A DNA stretch of 64,000 bases from Thraustochytrium sp. TN22 (taxonomy: Eukaryota > Sar > Bigyra > Thraustochytrida > Thraustochytriidae). Under the pieces are notes generated by a model that was not told where the DNA came from, ran no database searches, and saw only the letters and a list, made by a program, of their open reading frames with translations. The DNA lies in NCBI GenBank assembly GCA_013306675.1, contig JABLUY010000106.1, positions 54,499 to 118,498 of the forward strand, given 5' to 3'. The position numbers and the translations under genes were made by a program. Shown in pieces: positions 18,142 through 28,700 of the stretch (position 1 is its first letter; each line of letters opens with the position of its first letter).

Positions 18142-18950
18142 NNNNNNNNNNNNNNNNNNNNNNNNNNNNNNNNNNNNNNNNNNNNNNNNNNNNNNNNNNN
18201 NNNNNNNNNNNNNNNNNNNNNNNNNNNNNNNNNNNNNNNNNNNNNNNNNNNNNNNNNNNNNNNNNNNNNNNNNNNNNNNNNNNNNNNNNNNNNNNNNNNN
18301 NNNNNNNNNNNNNNNNNNNNNNNNNNNNNNNNNNNNNNNNNNNNNNNNNNNNNNNNNNNNNNNNNNNNNNNNNNNNNNNNNNNNNNNNNNNNNNNNNNNN
18401 NNNNNNNNNNNNNNNNNNNNNNNNNNNNNNNNNNNNNNNNNNNNNNNNNNNNNNNNNNNNNNNNNNNNNNNNNNNNNNNNNNNNNNNNNNNNNNNNNNNN
18501 NNNNNNNNNNNNNNNNNNNNNNNNNNNNNNNNNNNNNNNNNNNNNNNNNNNNNNNNNNNNNNNNNNNNNNNNNNNNNNNNNNNNNNNNNNNNNNNNNNNN
18601 NNNNNNNNNNNNNNNNNNNNNNNNNNNNNNNNNNNNNNNNNNNNNNNNNNNNNNNNNNNNNNNNNNNNNNNNNNNNNNNNNNNNNNNNNNNNNNNNNNNN
18701 NNNNNNNNNNNNNNNNNNNNNNNNNNNNNNNNNNNNNNNNNNNNNNNNNNNNNNNNNNNNNNNNNNNNNNNNNNNNNNNNNNNNNNNNNNNNNNNNNNNN
18801 NNNNNNNNNNNNNNNNNNNNNNNNNNNNNNNNNNNNNNNNNNNNNNNNNNNNNNNNNNNNNNNNNNNNNNNNNNNNNNNNNNNNNNNNNNNNNNNNNNNN
18901 NNNNNNNNNNNNNNNNNNNNNNNNNNNNNNNNNNNNNNNNNNNNNNNNNN
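18142..18950. other. Assembly gap (809 N)
   Basis: An uninterrupted run of N. It hides the 5' end of the TIR-like/TPR gene. It lies next to a highly homogenised repeat array, so the assembly here may also have collapsed or mis-sized sequence. Confidence 1.
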
Positions 18951-21900
18951 TAGCGCGGTGATCTTCCTGGACCGCTGGGACGAGCCCGCGCCGCTGCAGC
19001 GCGCATGGTGCGTGTGGGAGATGTACGGCGCCGTCCGCAGCCGCCGCCCGTTTCACGTCATCTACGCGCCCGGCCAGGAGGAGCGCTTCATCGAGACGCT
19101 TCTGGAGAAGCCAAGCAACGTCGCCACCATCATGGCCCGCAACATGGACATGCGCAACGCGCAGTGCTGGAAGGCCGAAGACAAGGCCATGATCGACGCC
19201 GCCGTCAACGACAAGCTCCCGGACGGATACACCACGCTGAACGCGGAGGTGCAGGGCCGCCAGCGCGACTGGCTGACCGGCATCGCGCGCGGCAAGGTCG
19301 ACGAGACCCGGCGCCAAGGCGGCGACATGCTCCAGATGGCACTCGTGCTTGCGCAAGTCGGGTCATTGGTGTTGACTCAAGCCGACTACGAAGGCGCCTT
19401 GCAGTACTATCGCGAGGCCACGGAGATTTACAAGGACAATCTCGGGCCGCGGCATCCAAACGTGGCGACCACGCTCAACAACATGGGGCTGGTGCACCAA
19501 GCCCAGGGCCGCTACGAGGAGGCGCTGCGGTGCTACGAGGAAGACTTGTCGATCCGGCAAGAAGCCCTCGGGCCGCGGCACCCTTCAGTGGCGACCACGC
19601 TCAGCAACATGGGTGGCGTGCATAGAGCCCAGGGCCGCCACGAGGAGGCGCTGCGGTGCTACAAGGAAAGTTTGTCGATTCGGCAAGAAGCCCTCGGGCC
19701 GCGGCATCCTGACGTGGCGGTCACGCTCAACAACATGGGTACAGTGCACAAGATCCAGGGCCGCTACGAGGAGGCGCTGCGGTGCTACGAGGAAAGTTTG
19801 TCGATTCGGCAAGAAGCCCTCGGGCCGCGGCATCCTGACGTGGCGGCCACGCTCAACAACATGGGTACAGTGCACAAGATCCAGGGCCGCTACGAGGAGG
19901 CGCTGCGGTGCTACGAGGAAAGTTTGTCGATTCGGCAAGAAGCCCTCGGGCCGCGGCATCCTGACGTGGCGGTCACGCTCAACAACATGGGTACAGTGCA
20001 CAAGATCCAGGGCCGCTACGAGGAGGCGCTGCGGTGCTACGAGGAAAGTTTGTCGATTCGGCAAGAAGCCCTCGGGCCGCGGCATCCTGACGTGGCGGTC
20101 ACGCTCAACAACATGGGTACAGTGCACAAGATCCAGGGCCGCTACGAGGAGGCGCTGCGGTGCTACGAGGAAAGTTTGTCGATTCGGCAAGAAGCCCTCG
20201 GGCCGCGGCATCCTGACGTGGCGGTCACGCTCAACAACATGGGTACAGTGCACAAGATCCAGGGCCGCTACGAGGAGGCGCTGCGGTGCTACGAGGAAAG
20301 TTTGTCGATTCGGCAAGAAGCCCTCGGGCCGCGGCATCCTGACGTGGCGGTCACGCTCAACAACATGGGTACAGTGCACAAGATCCAGGGCCGCTACGAG
20401 GAGGCGCTGCGGTGCTACGAGGAAAGTTTGTCGATTCGGCAAGAAGCCCTCGGGCCGCGGCATCCTGACGTGGCGGTCACGCTCAACAACATGGGTACAG
20501 TGCACAAGATCCAGGGCCGCTACGAGGAGGCGCTGCGGTGCTACGAGGAAAGTTTGTCGATTCGGCAAGAAGCCCTCGGGCCGCGGCATCCTGACGTGGC
20601 GGTCACGCTCAACAACATGGGTACAGTGCACAAGATCCAGGGCCGCTACGAGGAGGCGCTGCGGTGCTACGAGGAAAGTTTGTCGATTCGGCAAGAAGCC
20701 CTCGGGCCGCGGCATCCTGACGTGGCGGTCACGCTCAACAACATGGGTACAGTGCACAAGATCCAGGGCCGCTACGAGGAGGCGCTGCGGTGCTACGAGG
20801 AAAGTTTGTCGATTCGGCAAGAAGCCCTCGGGCCGCGGCATCCTGACGTGGCGGTCACGCTCAACAACATGGGTACAGTGCACAAGATCCAGGGCCGCTA
20901 CGAGGAGGCGCTGCGGTGCTACGAGGAAAGTTTGTCGATTCGGCAAGAAGCCCTCGGGCCGCGGCATCCTGACGTGGCGGTCACGCTCAACAACATGGGT
21001 ACAGTGCACAAGATCCAGGGCCGCTACGAGGAGGCGCTGCGGTGCTACGAGGAAAGTTTGTCGATTCGGCAAGAAGCCCTCGGGCCGCGGCATCCTGACG
21101 TGGCGGTCACGCTCAACAACATGGGTACAGTGCACAAGATCCAGGGCCGCTACGAGGAGGCGCTGCGGTGCTACGAGGAAAGTTTGTCGATTCGGCAAGA
21201 AGCCCTCGGGCCGCGGCATCCTGACGTGGCGGTCACGCTCAACAACATGGGTACAGTGCACAAGATCCAGGGCCGCTACGAGGAGGCGCTGCGGTGCTAC
21301 GAGGAAAGTTTGTCGATTCGGCAAGAAGCCCTCGGGCCGCGGCATCCTGACGTGGCGGTCACGCTCAACAACATGGGTACAGTGCACAAGATCCAGGGCC
21401 GCTACGAGGAGGCGCTGCGGTGCTACGAGGAAAGTTTGTCGATTCGGCAAGAAGCCCTCGGGCCGCGGCATCCTGACGTGGCGGTCACGCTCAACAACAT
21501 GGGTACAGTGCACAAGATCCAGGGCCGCTACGAGGAGGCGCTGCGGTGCTACGAGGAAAGTTTGTCGATTCGGCAAGAAGCCCTCGGGCCGCGGCATCCT
21601 GACGTGGCGGTCACGCTCAACAACATGGGTACAGTGCACAAGATCCAGGGCCGCTACGAGGAGGCGCTGCGGTGCTACGAGGAAAGTTTGTCGATTCGGC
21701 AAGAAGCCCTCGGGCCGCGGCATCCTGACGTGGCGGTCACGCTCAACAACATGGGTACAGTGCACAAGATCCAGGGCCGCTACGAGGAGGCGCTGCGGTG
21801 CTACGAGGAAAGTTTGTCGATTCGGCAAGAAGCCCTCGGGCCGCGGCATCCTGACGTGGCGGTCACGCTCAACAACATGGGTACAGTGCACAAGATCCAG

Positions 21901-23037
21901 GGCCGCTACGAGGAGGCGCTGCGGTGCTACGAGGAAAGTTTGTCGATTCGGCAAGAAGCCCTCGGGCCGCGGCATCCTGACGTGGCGGTCACGCTCAACA
22001 ACATGGGTACGGTGCACAAGGCCCAGGGCCGCTACGAGGAGGCGCTGCGGTGCTACGAGGAAAGTTTGTCGATTCGGCAAGAAGCCCTCGGGCCGCGGCA
22101 TCCTGACGTGGCGACCACGCTCAACAACATGGGTACAGTGTACGACGACCAGGGCCGCTACGAGGAGGCGCTGCGGTGCTACGAGGAAAGTTTGTCGATT
22201 TGGCAAGAAGCCCTCGGGCCGCGGCATTCTTCAGTCGCGACCACGCTCAACAACATGGGCAGCGTGTACGACGCCCAGGGCCGCGACGAGGAGGCGCTAC
22301 GGTGCTACGAGGAAAGTTTGTCGATCTTCAGAAAAGCCCTCGGGCCGCGGCATCCTGACGTGGCGACCACGCTCAACAACATGGGTAGCGTGTACTGGAA
22401 GCAGGGCCGCTACGAGGAGGCGCTGCGGTGCTACGAGGAAAGTTTGTCGATTCGGCAAGAAGCCCTCGGGCCGCGGCATCCTGACGTGGCGACCACGCTC
22501 AACAACATGGGTACAGTGTACGACGACCAGGGCCGCTACGAGGAGGCGCTGCGGTGCTACGAGGAAAGTTTGTCGATTCGGCAAGAAGCCCTCGGGCCGC
22601 GGCATCCTTCAGTGGCGACCACGCTCAACAACATGGGCAGCGTGTACGACGCCCAGGGCCGCGACGAGGAGGCGCTACGGTGCTACGAGGAAAGTTTGTC
22701 GATCTTCAGAAAAGCCCTCGGGCCGCGGCATCCTGACGTGGCGACCACGCTCAACAACATGGGTACCGTGTACGGGAAGCAGGGCCGCTACGAGGAGGCG
22801 CTGCGGTGCTACGAGGAAAGTTTGTCGATTCGGCAAGAAGCCCTCGGGCCGCGGCATCCTTTAGTGGCGACCACACTCTTGAACATTGCCGCGCTGCATT
22901 GCGATCGCAAGGCATGGAGGACCGCGCTCCCGCTCCTGGAGGAAGCTGAGAGCATCTACTTGGAGTCGCTCGGCGCGGGCCACCCAAACACGCAGAATCT
23001 GCAGGGATGGCTCCGCGATTGCCGCGAGAACCTGTAG
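18951..23037 (+). CDS. TIR-like/kinesin-light-chain TPR repeat protein, 5' end in gap
   Basis: 1,361 residues are visible after the gap. The first segment, V-I-F-L-D-R-W-D-E-P then R-A-W-C-V-W-E-M-Y and P-F-H-V-I-Y, resembles the strand-'S-x-W-C-x-x-E-L'-strand part of TIR domains; that assignment is inference from a fragment. A roughly 110-residue helical linker follows. Then come 27 intact 42-residue TPR units of the kinesin-light-chain/TPR_12 type (N-N-M-G...Q-G-R-Y-E-E-A-L-R-C-Y-E-E-S-L...L-G-P-R-H-P-x-V-A) and a 28th diverged capping unit (L-L-N-I-A-A-L-H) before the C-terminus. Units 3-20 are almost identical in DNA and protein. Such TPR superhelices bind peptides. TIR plus TPR would fit a signalling or innate-immunity-like receptor in a protist, but no function is shown. 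Confidence 0.8.
19729..22878 (+). repeat. 126-bp tandem TPR-coding repeat array
   Basis: The repeat period is exactly 126 bp (42 codons). Counting from the N-N-M-G codon of each unit, units begin at 19477+126k. Units 3-20 (19729-21996) carry the K-I-Q-G-R signature and differ by only a few bases, for example unit 4 has GCC for GTC. Units 22-24 and 25-27 are a duplicated three-unit block (378 bp). Units 1-2 and 28 are diverged edges. Confidence 0.95.
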
Positions 23038-23491
23038 TGCTGCAACAGATGAATTAACTCCTTCGCAAACGCCTGATTCCAGCGTGCCGCCTTGCGAGCT
23101 TGTCACTGACTGAGACGTCCATGCGGAGCCAAGACAACATACATCACGCCAAGCCAGCCTGCCAGCTGATTCGGCCAAAAGCTCGGCGGAAAGAAAAGAA
23201 GGAAAGAGAGAACGAACGAAAGAAAGAAAAAGCAAAATGAAGGGACTGGCTTGGGAGACTCACATAACAGACTCACTGCCGCGTCCTGGAGTTGAGTCGC
23301 TTGGCTCGGGGACAGATCAGGGCATGTCATCGTCAGTCCTTCCTGTCGCGCGGCCCAGCCTGCTGCAAAGCTTCGTGCGAGCTGTTTGCGAGCGGCGGGC
23401 GGCGGCGTGGAGCGGTCAGTCGGAGCTGGTCGGTCGATGGGCCGATCGGGGCGGGCTTAGGGCGGGTAGGGCTCGCTCGCGAGCGGCAAAG
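23038..23491. other. Convergent spacer between TPR and cyclin genes
   Basis: This 454-bp spacer includes a purine-rich tract (GAAA/GGAAA repeats, 23185-23235). No gene is supported. Confidence 0.4.
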
Positions 23492-24868
23492 CTAGGAGCG
23501 GCCGGGCCGGGGAAGTTTACAGGCCGGAGGAGACAACTGCGCGCGGGAGCCGGCAAAGGCGATGTCGGCGACGCAGTCGGGCGAGACGACGTCTTCGGAG
23601 CGAAAGTACTCGGGGAAAACCTCGCGCACAAAACCGAGGAGGATGGACTTGCAGTGCGCGAGGCGGCCCGGGTGGACGGCGTCGAGGCTAGGGCCGAGCG
23701 CGGCACAGCGGCAGTTGCAAATGTCGAGGGCGCAGAGCAGGCTGGCGGTGGCCGCCTCGGAAGGGGTGAACTGGACGAACGCGTACTCGCAGAGGACGAT
23801 CTCCAAAAAGGTCTCTGCGAAGGAAAGCACCTTCTCGCGCAGCTTCCTGTCCACACTGTCAAAGTAGAGGATGAGGTGGCGCAAGAAGTCAAAGGGCGTG
23901 ACCGGGTTGAGTTCCCAGGACAGCACGCGTAGGAGCTCGAGCTCCATGAGGCGGATGTCGGACTCGAGGTAGATGCCCTCGGCCAGGCCCTGGAGCTCCT
24001 TGATGCTGATGGGGCGCGTCTCGTACAGCTTGGTGGCAATGAGGATCGCAGCCAATGCGACCAGTTGCAGGATGCACTTTTTCGTGCTGACGTGGCTAAG
24101 GTATCTGTCCACGTAGTTCATGGCCGTGGTGACGGTGCAGACGCTGATGTCGTACTCGTCGACAAACTCGAACATCCACTCGAAGAGCCGCGAGCGCCAC
24201 ACCGGTCGCATGCCATCCACCTGCACGGACTCGATGTAGTCTTCGCGGACCGCGTAGCGGCGCTCGGCGCCCAGCATCCGCGCCAGCCGGTCGCGCAGCT
24301 CGTCGCGCTTGGGCACGAGCTGCTGCCCGCACGTCTCGGCGGCGGCGGCCTCGGCGGCGGCTTGCAGCTGCGCAGCGTCCGCCGCGACCGCCTCCTGCTC
24401 CTCCTCGTCGTCGGCGAAGAAGTCCGCGTCCGCGTCCGCGTCGACGTGGGCGTGGGCGTGGGCGTGGCGGCCGTGGGCGTGCGCCTCGTTCAGGTCCGCC
24501 CCGGCCTCCAGCAGCACGAGGTCGTGGTCGCCGTCCGCGTCCGCCTCGCCCCTGCCGCAGCACGGCGTGGGTGGCGCGTCGCCGTCCTCCTCGGTCTCCA
24601 CGCCTCCGTGGTCGGGCGCCGGGTAGTAGCCGTACGCGCGGCCGCCGCCGCGGTCGTTGGCTGCCGCCGCGGCGGCCGCGTCCCAGGTCGCGGCCGCCCC
24701 GCGGCGCACGCTCGCCGCCTCCTTGCCGGCGGCCTCGCGCGAGCCGCCCTGCTCGGGGGCCGGCTCCTCGTGCGCGCCGCGCGTCGCCGCGCCTGCGCGC
24801 CCGCCGTCGTGCTCGCAGCCGGCGGCGTCGCCGGCGGCGGCGCTCGCATCGCGCATGGCCTCCGCCAT
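23492..24868 (-). CDS. Cyclin (cyclin-D/B-like cyclin box)
   Basis: The protein has 458 residues from the ATG at 24868. Residues 1-200 are Ala/Gly/Glu-rich and low in complexity, with a His/Ala-rich stretch and an acidic run near 128-160. The cyclin box starts at about residue 220: W-R-S-R-L-F-E-W-M-F-E-F, Y-V-D-R-Y-L-S, L-Q-L-V-A-L-A-A-I-L-I-A-T-K-L-Y-E, then M-E-L-E-L-L-R-V-L-S-W-E-L-N-P-V-T-P. A second helical domain ends near residue 430. These match the N-terminal cyclin fold, including the Lys of the A-x-K-x-x-E motif that contacts the CDK PSTAIRE helix. No RxxL destruction box or LxCxE Rb motif is evident, so the subtype is uncertain. The frame remains open about 300 codons upstream but is low-complexity there. 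Confidence 0.85.
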   Translation of the reverse strand: MAEAMRDASAAAGDAAGCEHDGGRAGAATRGAHEEPAPEQGGSREAAGKEAASVRRGAAATWDAAAAAAANDRGGGRAYGYYPAPDHGGVETEEDGDAPPTPCCGRGEADADGDHDLVLLEAGADLNEAHAHGRHAHAHAHVDADADADFFADDEEEQEAVAADAAQLQAAAEAAAAETCGQQLVPKRDELRDRLARMLGAERRYAVREDYIESVQVDGMRPVWRSRLFEWMFEFVDEYDISVCTVTTAMNYVDRYLSHVSTKKCILQLVALAAILIATKLYETRPISIKELQGLAEGIYLESDIRLMELELLRVLSWELNPVTPFDFLRHLILYFDSVDRKLREKVLSFAETFLEIVLCEYAFVQFTPSEAATASLLCALDICNCRCAALGPSLDAVHPGRLAHCKSILLGFVREVFPEYFRSEDVVSPDCVADIAFAGSRAQLSPPACKLPRPGRS

Positions 24869-25783
24869 GGCCACCTCGGGCAGCTCCGGCAGGCAGGCAG
24901 GCAGGCAGGCCGGCCGGCAGGCAGCTCCGGCAGGCAGCGCAGGGGGAGGGCCGGCAGACAGCCACGCGGGAGCGCGCCCGCGCCGCCGCCCGCGCCGCGC
25001 GGTCGCCGCCGCCGCCGCCCGCCCGCTCGGCAGGCCGGCTAGGGTTTGCCGCGCCTGCCGCGGCGCCTGCTGCGGCCTCTCCGCCGCCGCTGTCGCCGCC
25101 TGTTTCCGCGCTCGATTCCCTGTTTCCCGCCCGCTTTGCGCCTGTTTCCCGCCGCCTCGCCCCACTTGCGCGCCGCTCGCGCGCCACTTGCGCGCCGCCT
25201 TCGTTGGGCGCCGCGCGGACTCGCGCGCTGCCCCCGCCGGCCGCCGCCCGCAGCGCAGCGGCTGCGGGCGCAGGGGCGCCGCCCGCCGCCGCGCGCGCGC
25301 TTCCAGCGGGCGGGCGCGCGGCCGGCGGCGCCGGCGCGTCGCCAGCGCGGCGAGGCCGGCGGCGCGATGCGATTGGGCGGCGCGAGGCGCCGCGCGGCGC
25401 CGGCAGCCTGGCGCGGCGGCCGGCGCGGCGACCAACGGCGGCGCCCCCGCAGAGCGGTGCGGGTTCCCCGCGGCTGTTGCTGCTGGAGCAGCTTCCGAGC
25501 CGCGCGGGTGTGGGGTTCGAGGGCGCGTAGCCTCGATACGAGATGAAAGACGCGCGCGCGGACCCGAGCCGGAGAAGCTGCAGTCGGCGGCAGCTGTTGC
25601 TGTTGCGCGCAATCGACGGCTGCGATGTGATGGCTGCCGCGACTGCCTGCCTGCGCAGCACGAGCCGAGCCGAGCGATTGGCTGCCTTGCTCGGCTGGCT
25701 GCCTGCTTGTGGTCGATCAACTTGAAATAGGAAGGAAGGAAGGGAGGAGGGAAGGAAGGCCAGACCGGCCTCGCCGAGGCCAC
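24869..25783. promoter_or_regulatory. 5' flank of the cyclin gene
   Basis: A GC-rich 5' region with a GGCA tetranucleotide run (about 24887-24925). Long frames are open on both strands but low-complexity and without family similarity. Presumed 5'UTR and promoter. Confidence 0.35.
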
Positions 25784-28700
25784 TGCACTCCGCCCGCCAG
25801 CTCCGGAGGTTTGATCGACCGGGCTGCAGCCAGAAGGACAGGATCAGATCAGGCTGCGCGGCCAGTGAGATGAAATGAGCCGCCGCAACGCACGCCCCTG
25901 CCAAGCCTGGTCGAACCGACGAGTCGAGCCGAGCCGAGCCAAGCCGAGCCAAGCCGCGTCAACTTGAGTGGAGTCGAGCCTGTCGAGGCGAGGCGAGTCG
26001 ACTCGAGCCGAGGCCCTTTGTCAGCGCGCCGCCAATCAAACCACGCCGGGCCTGCCTCCTGGCCTGCGAGCGCGAGCGCATGTAGGAAAAGGAAGCGGCC
26101 GAAAGCCCTCGAAAGACAGCTAGCTGGGCAGGTAGAAAGACAGGCGAGCCTCGAAAGACAGGCAGGCAGCCAGCCAGCCACAAGGCAACAAACCGAACGC
26201 AAGAGCGAAGCACTACAACTTGAAGCGAGCTGTCGGCCGGCGCAGCGAGTCAGCGAGGGCTAAACGTCGGAAGGCCTGTCAGGATATGAACGGCAGCACG
26301 CCGCGTGGGCCCAAGCGAGCGAGCGAGCGAGTGGGGGACGGTGCGGCCGGCTGGCTGCAGCGGTCGCCTGCCACAGGCTGCTTGCTACTTTTAGATAAGT
26401 AGTGCCTCTCTCCAGCCCGCTAGCTCCTAGGCTAGCTCAGGCTGGTGCCGCAGCGGCTTGTCGAGTCGAGTCGATTCCTTCATCACAGTCGGTGCAACGG
26501 AGATGGACGATGATTGCCTGACAGTGATGGTGAGAGGCTGGGTGCGCCGGCGAACGCAAAGCACGGCTTATCGCCGCGTCTCTCATCTGAGTCACTGTCA
26601 GCAGGCAAACAGACCGTGACAGACAGCCAGGGTGCGCTGGGAGAGCGAGGCGGGAAGCGGCCCGGCAGCTGGACGGTGGCCTGGCTGCCGGTGGACATAA
26701 TGCTTGCGGGGAGAAGGCTCAAGTCGAGCGCGGCGCCGTCGAGCTGTTGTCCTCCGGATAAGATCCGTACTCGCGCTTAGGCCTAAGATTGAGCGCCGTG
26801 GTGAAAGCGATGACGCGACGCGGGATGGCGAGTAGCGCCGCTGTGTGAGGTTGCGTCGCAGCCCTTGTCACCGCGAATCCGGCCGCGAGGGCCTTGCCCT
26901 GGCATCTCCGCAAGGTCGAATCCGCGTGGCGTCGCGACTACAGCTGTTCATCAGGGCCAACGGCGGCGTCGAACAAGGGCATCATGACGGAAGCTCGGGG
27001 AGCTTGAAAGCAGTGGGTCCTGCCTGCACAAGCGCGGCTGTGGCGCGCTCGGCGGCCGCCCCCTTGCTACTCCTCATCGACGTCGCCGATTCAGGCAGCG
27101 TCCAGCAGCCAGCCAGACTCCTCCACAGCTCCAGCTTGCGCTTGGCAGACCTCAAGGGCACGGGCGCAGCGCGCGCACAGGCGCTGCGCAGCGCAGCTGC
27201 CGGCAGCACGGCTACCAACTTTGCCTTCTTGGAGCCAACTAACAACCAACCAGCCAGCTGGCAAACGGGCGACACCTGATCGTCCACCAAAGCACGCCAC
27301 CAGCCTGCTAGCGGCCTGCCAGCCAGTGTCAGGCGGCGCAGCCGCAAGGTGTTGGTTGAAAGCGTTGAAGCTCAAGTAGCCAGGCCGCATCCGAGTTCGA
27401 GTCGCGGTGTAGTAACTAAGCTAGACGGCGCTCTTGTGCGGAAGTGGACGAGCAGGAACCGTTGGGGCAGTATGGGGCGCCGCCCTCGCTTTGTCGCTTG
27501 CCTCCAATGGTATGCAGGGCCCCGCAAAGGAGGGCATGGCAGGCACTGCCGGCGCCGCCGCGGCCCGAACGCGCTGCTAGCGGTGAGGTCCAATTCCAGA
27601 CCCTTGCCGGCGTGCTCGCGAGGTGCGTCGGACGGCAGGGCGGCGCACGTCATCATCATCATCATCACGCCATGCACTCGAAACGCGGCGCGTTGAAAGA
27701 GGGCAAGGCACGCGATCAGACGTCACTCGGGTGCTTGCGGAAGTCCTGCGGGGAATGAGTTGCTGCACTGGTCCGGCCGCATCGGCCACAGCGGGCCTCT
27801 GCCACCGCTCGCTGGGCGCTCACTCGGCGACGGCCGCGAGCGCGATCAAGATCGTGCAGGCTTGCTTGGCTTGCTTCCCCTGGCTCTCCTTGGACGAGCA
27901 CGGCCGCTGGCCGCCAAGGCTGCCTTACAGGCAGGCCTACCTGCAGCGTGCGCGAAGGCGCGTTGCCAGTTCTGCCAGCGGTGCATCAGGCCGTGGGCAC
28001 GAGTCGCACGACAACCTCTCCTGTCGGGCTGCTGGCTGGAGCTGCCGAGCTGCAAGGCAGTTCAACCTGGCTGCTGGCCAACAGCTGCGCAAGAAGCTGG
28101 GGGAGATAGGAAGCATGAGGTAGCTTGGACGTCTCGGCGAGGCACCCCGAGGACACTTGACCGCCTCAGCGCCATGGCATGGCTGCAGCGTTGCAAGCGC
28201 CTGCCGCGCAGGCAGGCGCGAGTCGCGCGAGTCGACCCGGAGGCGCTTGCTTTGTTCGCAAACACGCGCCGGCCAATGGGCTGGCCCCGAGTCGCCTCGG
28301 TGCGCGCTTTGCGGCCCCGCAGAAAGGGGACCGCTCAAGAAACCGTTAAACGGAGTGAGCGCCGATCCGCCCGCCCGCGCACTGCATCGGCGCCGTGCTC
28401 TCAAAGCAACCTCGAGCACGGGCCCACGGCGCGGCCCGGCCCAGCGGAACTGGACTGGACAGAGCGCGCCGGCCGTGCGCAGGCCTTGCTCCGGACGCGG
28501 GGTCCGTTCGAGGGACAGTGTCGCAATTGGGCCTGGTAGTGAGCTTGCTTGGCCCAATGGCCCGCTGCGCAGAGCACGGGGTCCTCAGCCAGGAGGCGTG
28601 TCCCGGCCGCTCCAGGCTTCTCCTCGCGGTGTGCTACAACGCCTTTGAGTATCGCCTTGCAGTGCTGTGCTTCCCTTCCTTTGCTTTCCTTTGCCTTCCT

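Noticed and set aside
19613-22864. 1,083-codon plus-strand and 880-codon minus-strand open frames across the TPR array
   Set aside because: The 126-bp period is divisible by three, so every frame without a stop in one unit stays open. Only the frame with TPR consensus is coding.
19477-22878. Regular repeats that could be mistaken for a CRISPR array
   Set aside because: Units are contiguous 126-bp coding repeats without unique spacers, in a eukaryotic gene.
27390-27420. GTTCGAGTC word resembling a tRNA T-loop
   Set aside because: The flanking bases do not form a T-stem, and no acceptor, D-arm or anticodon arm can be drawn.
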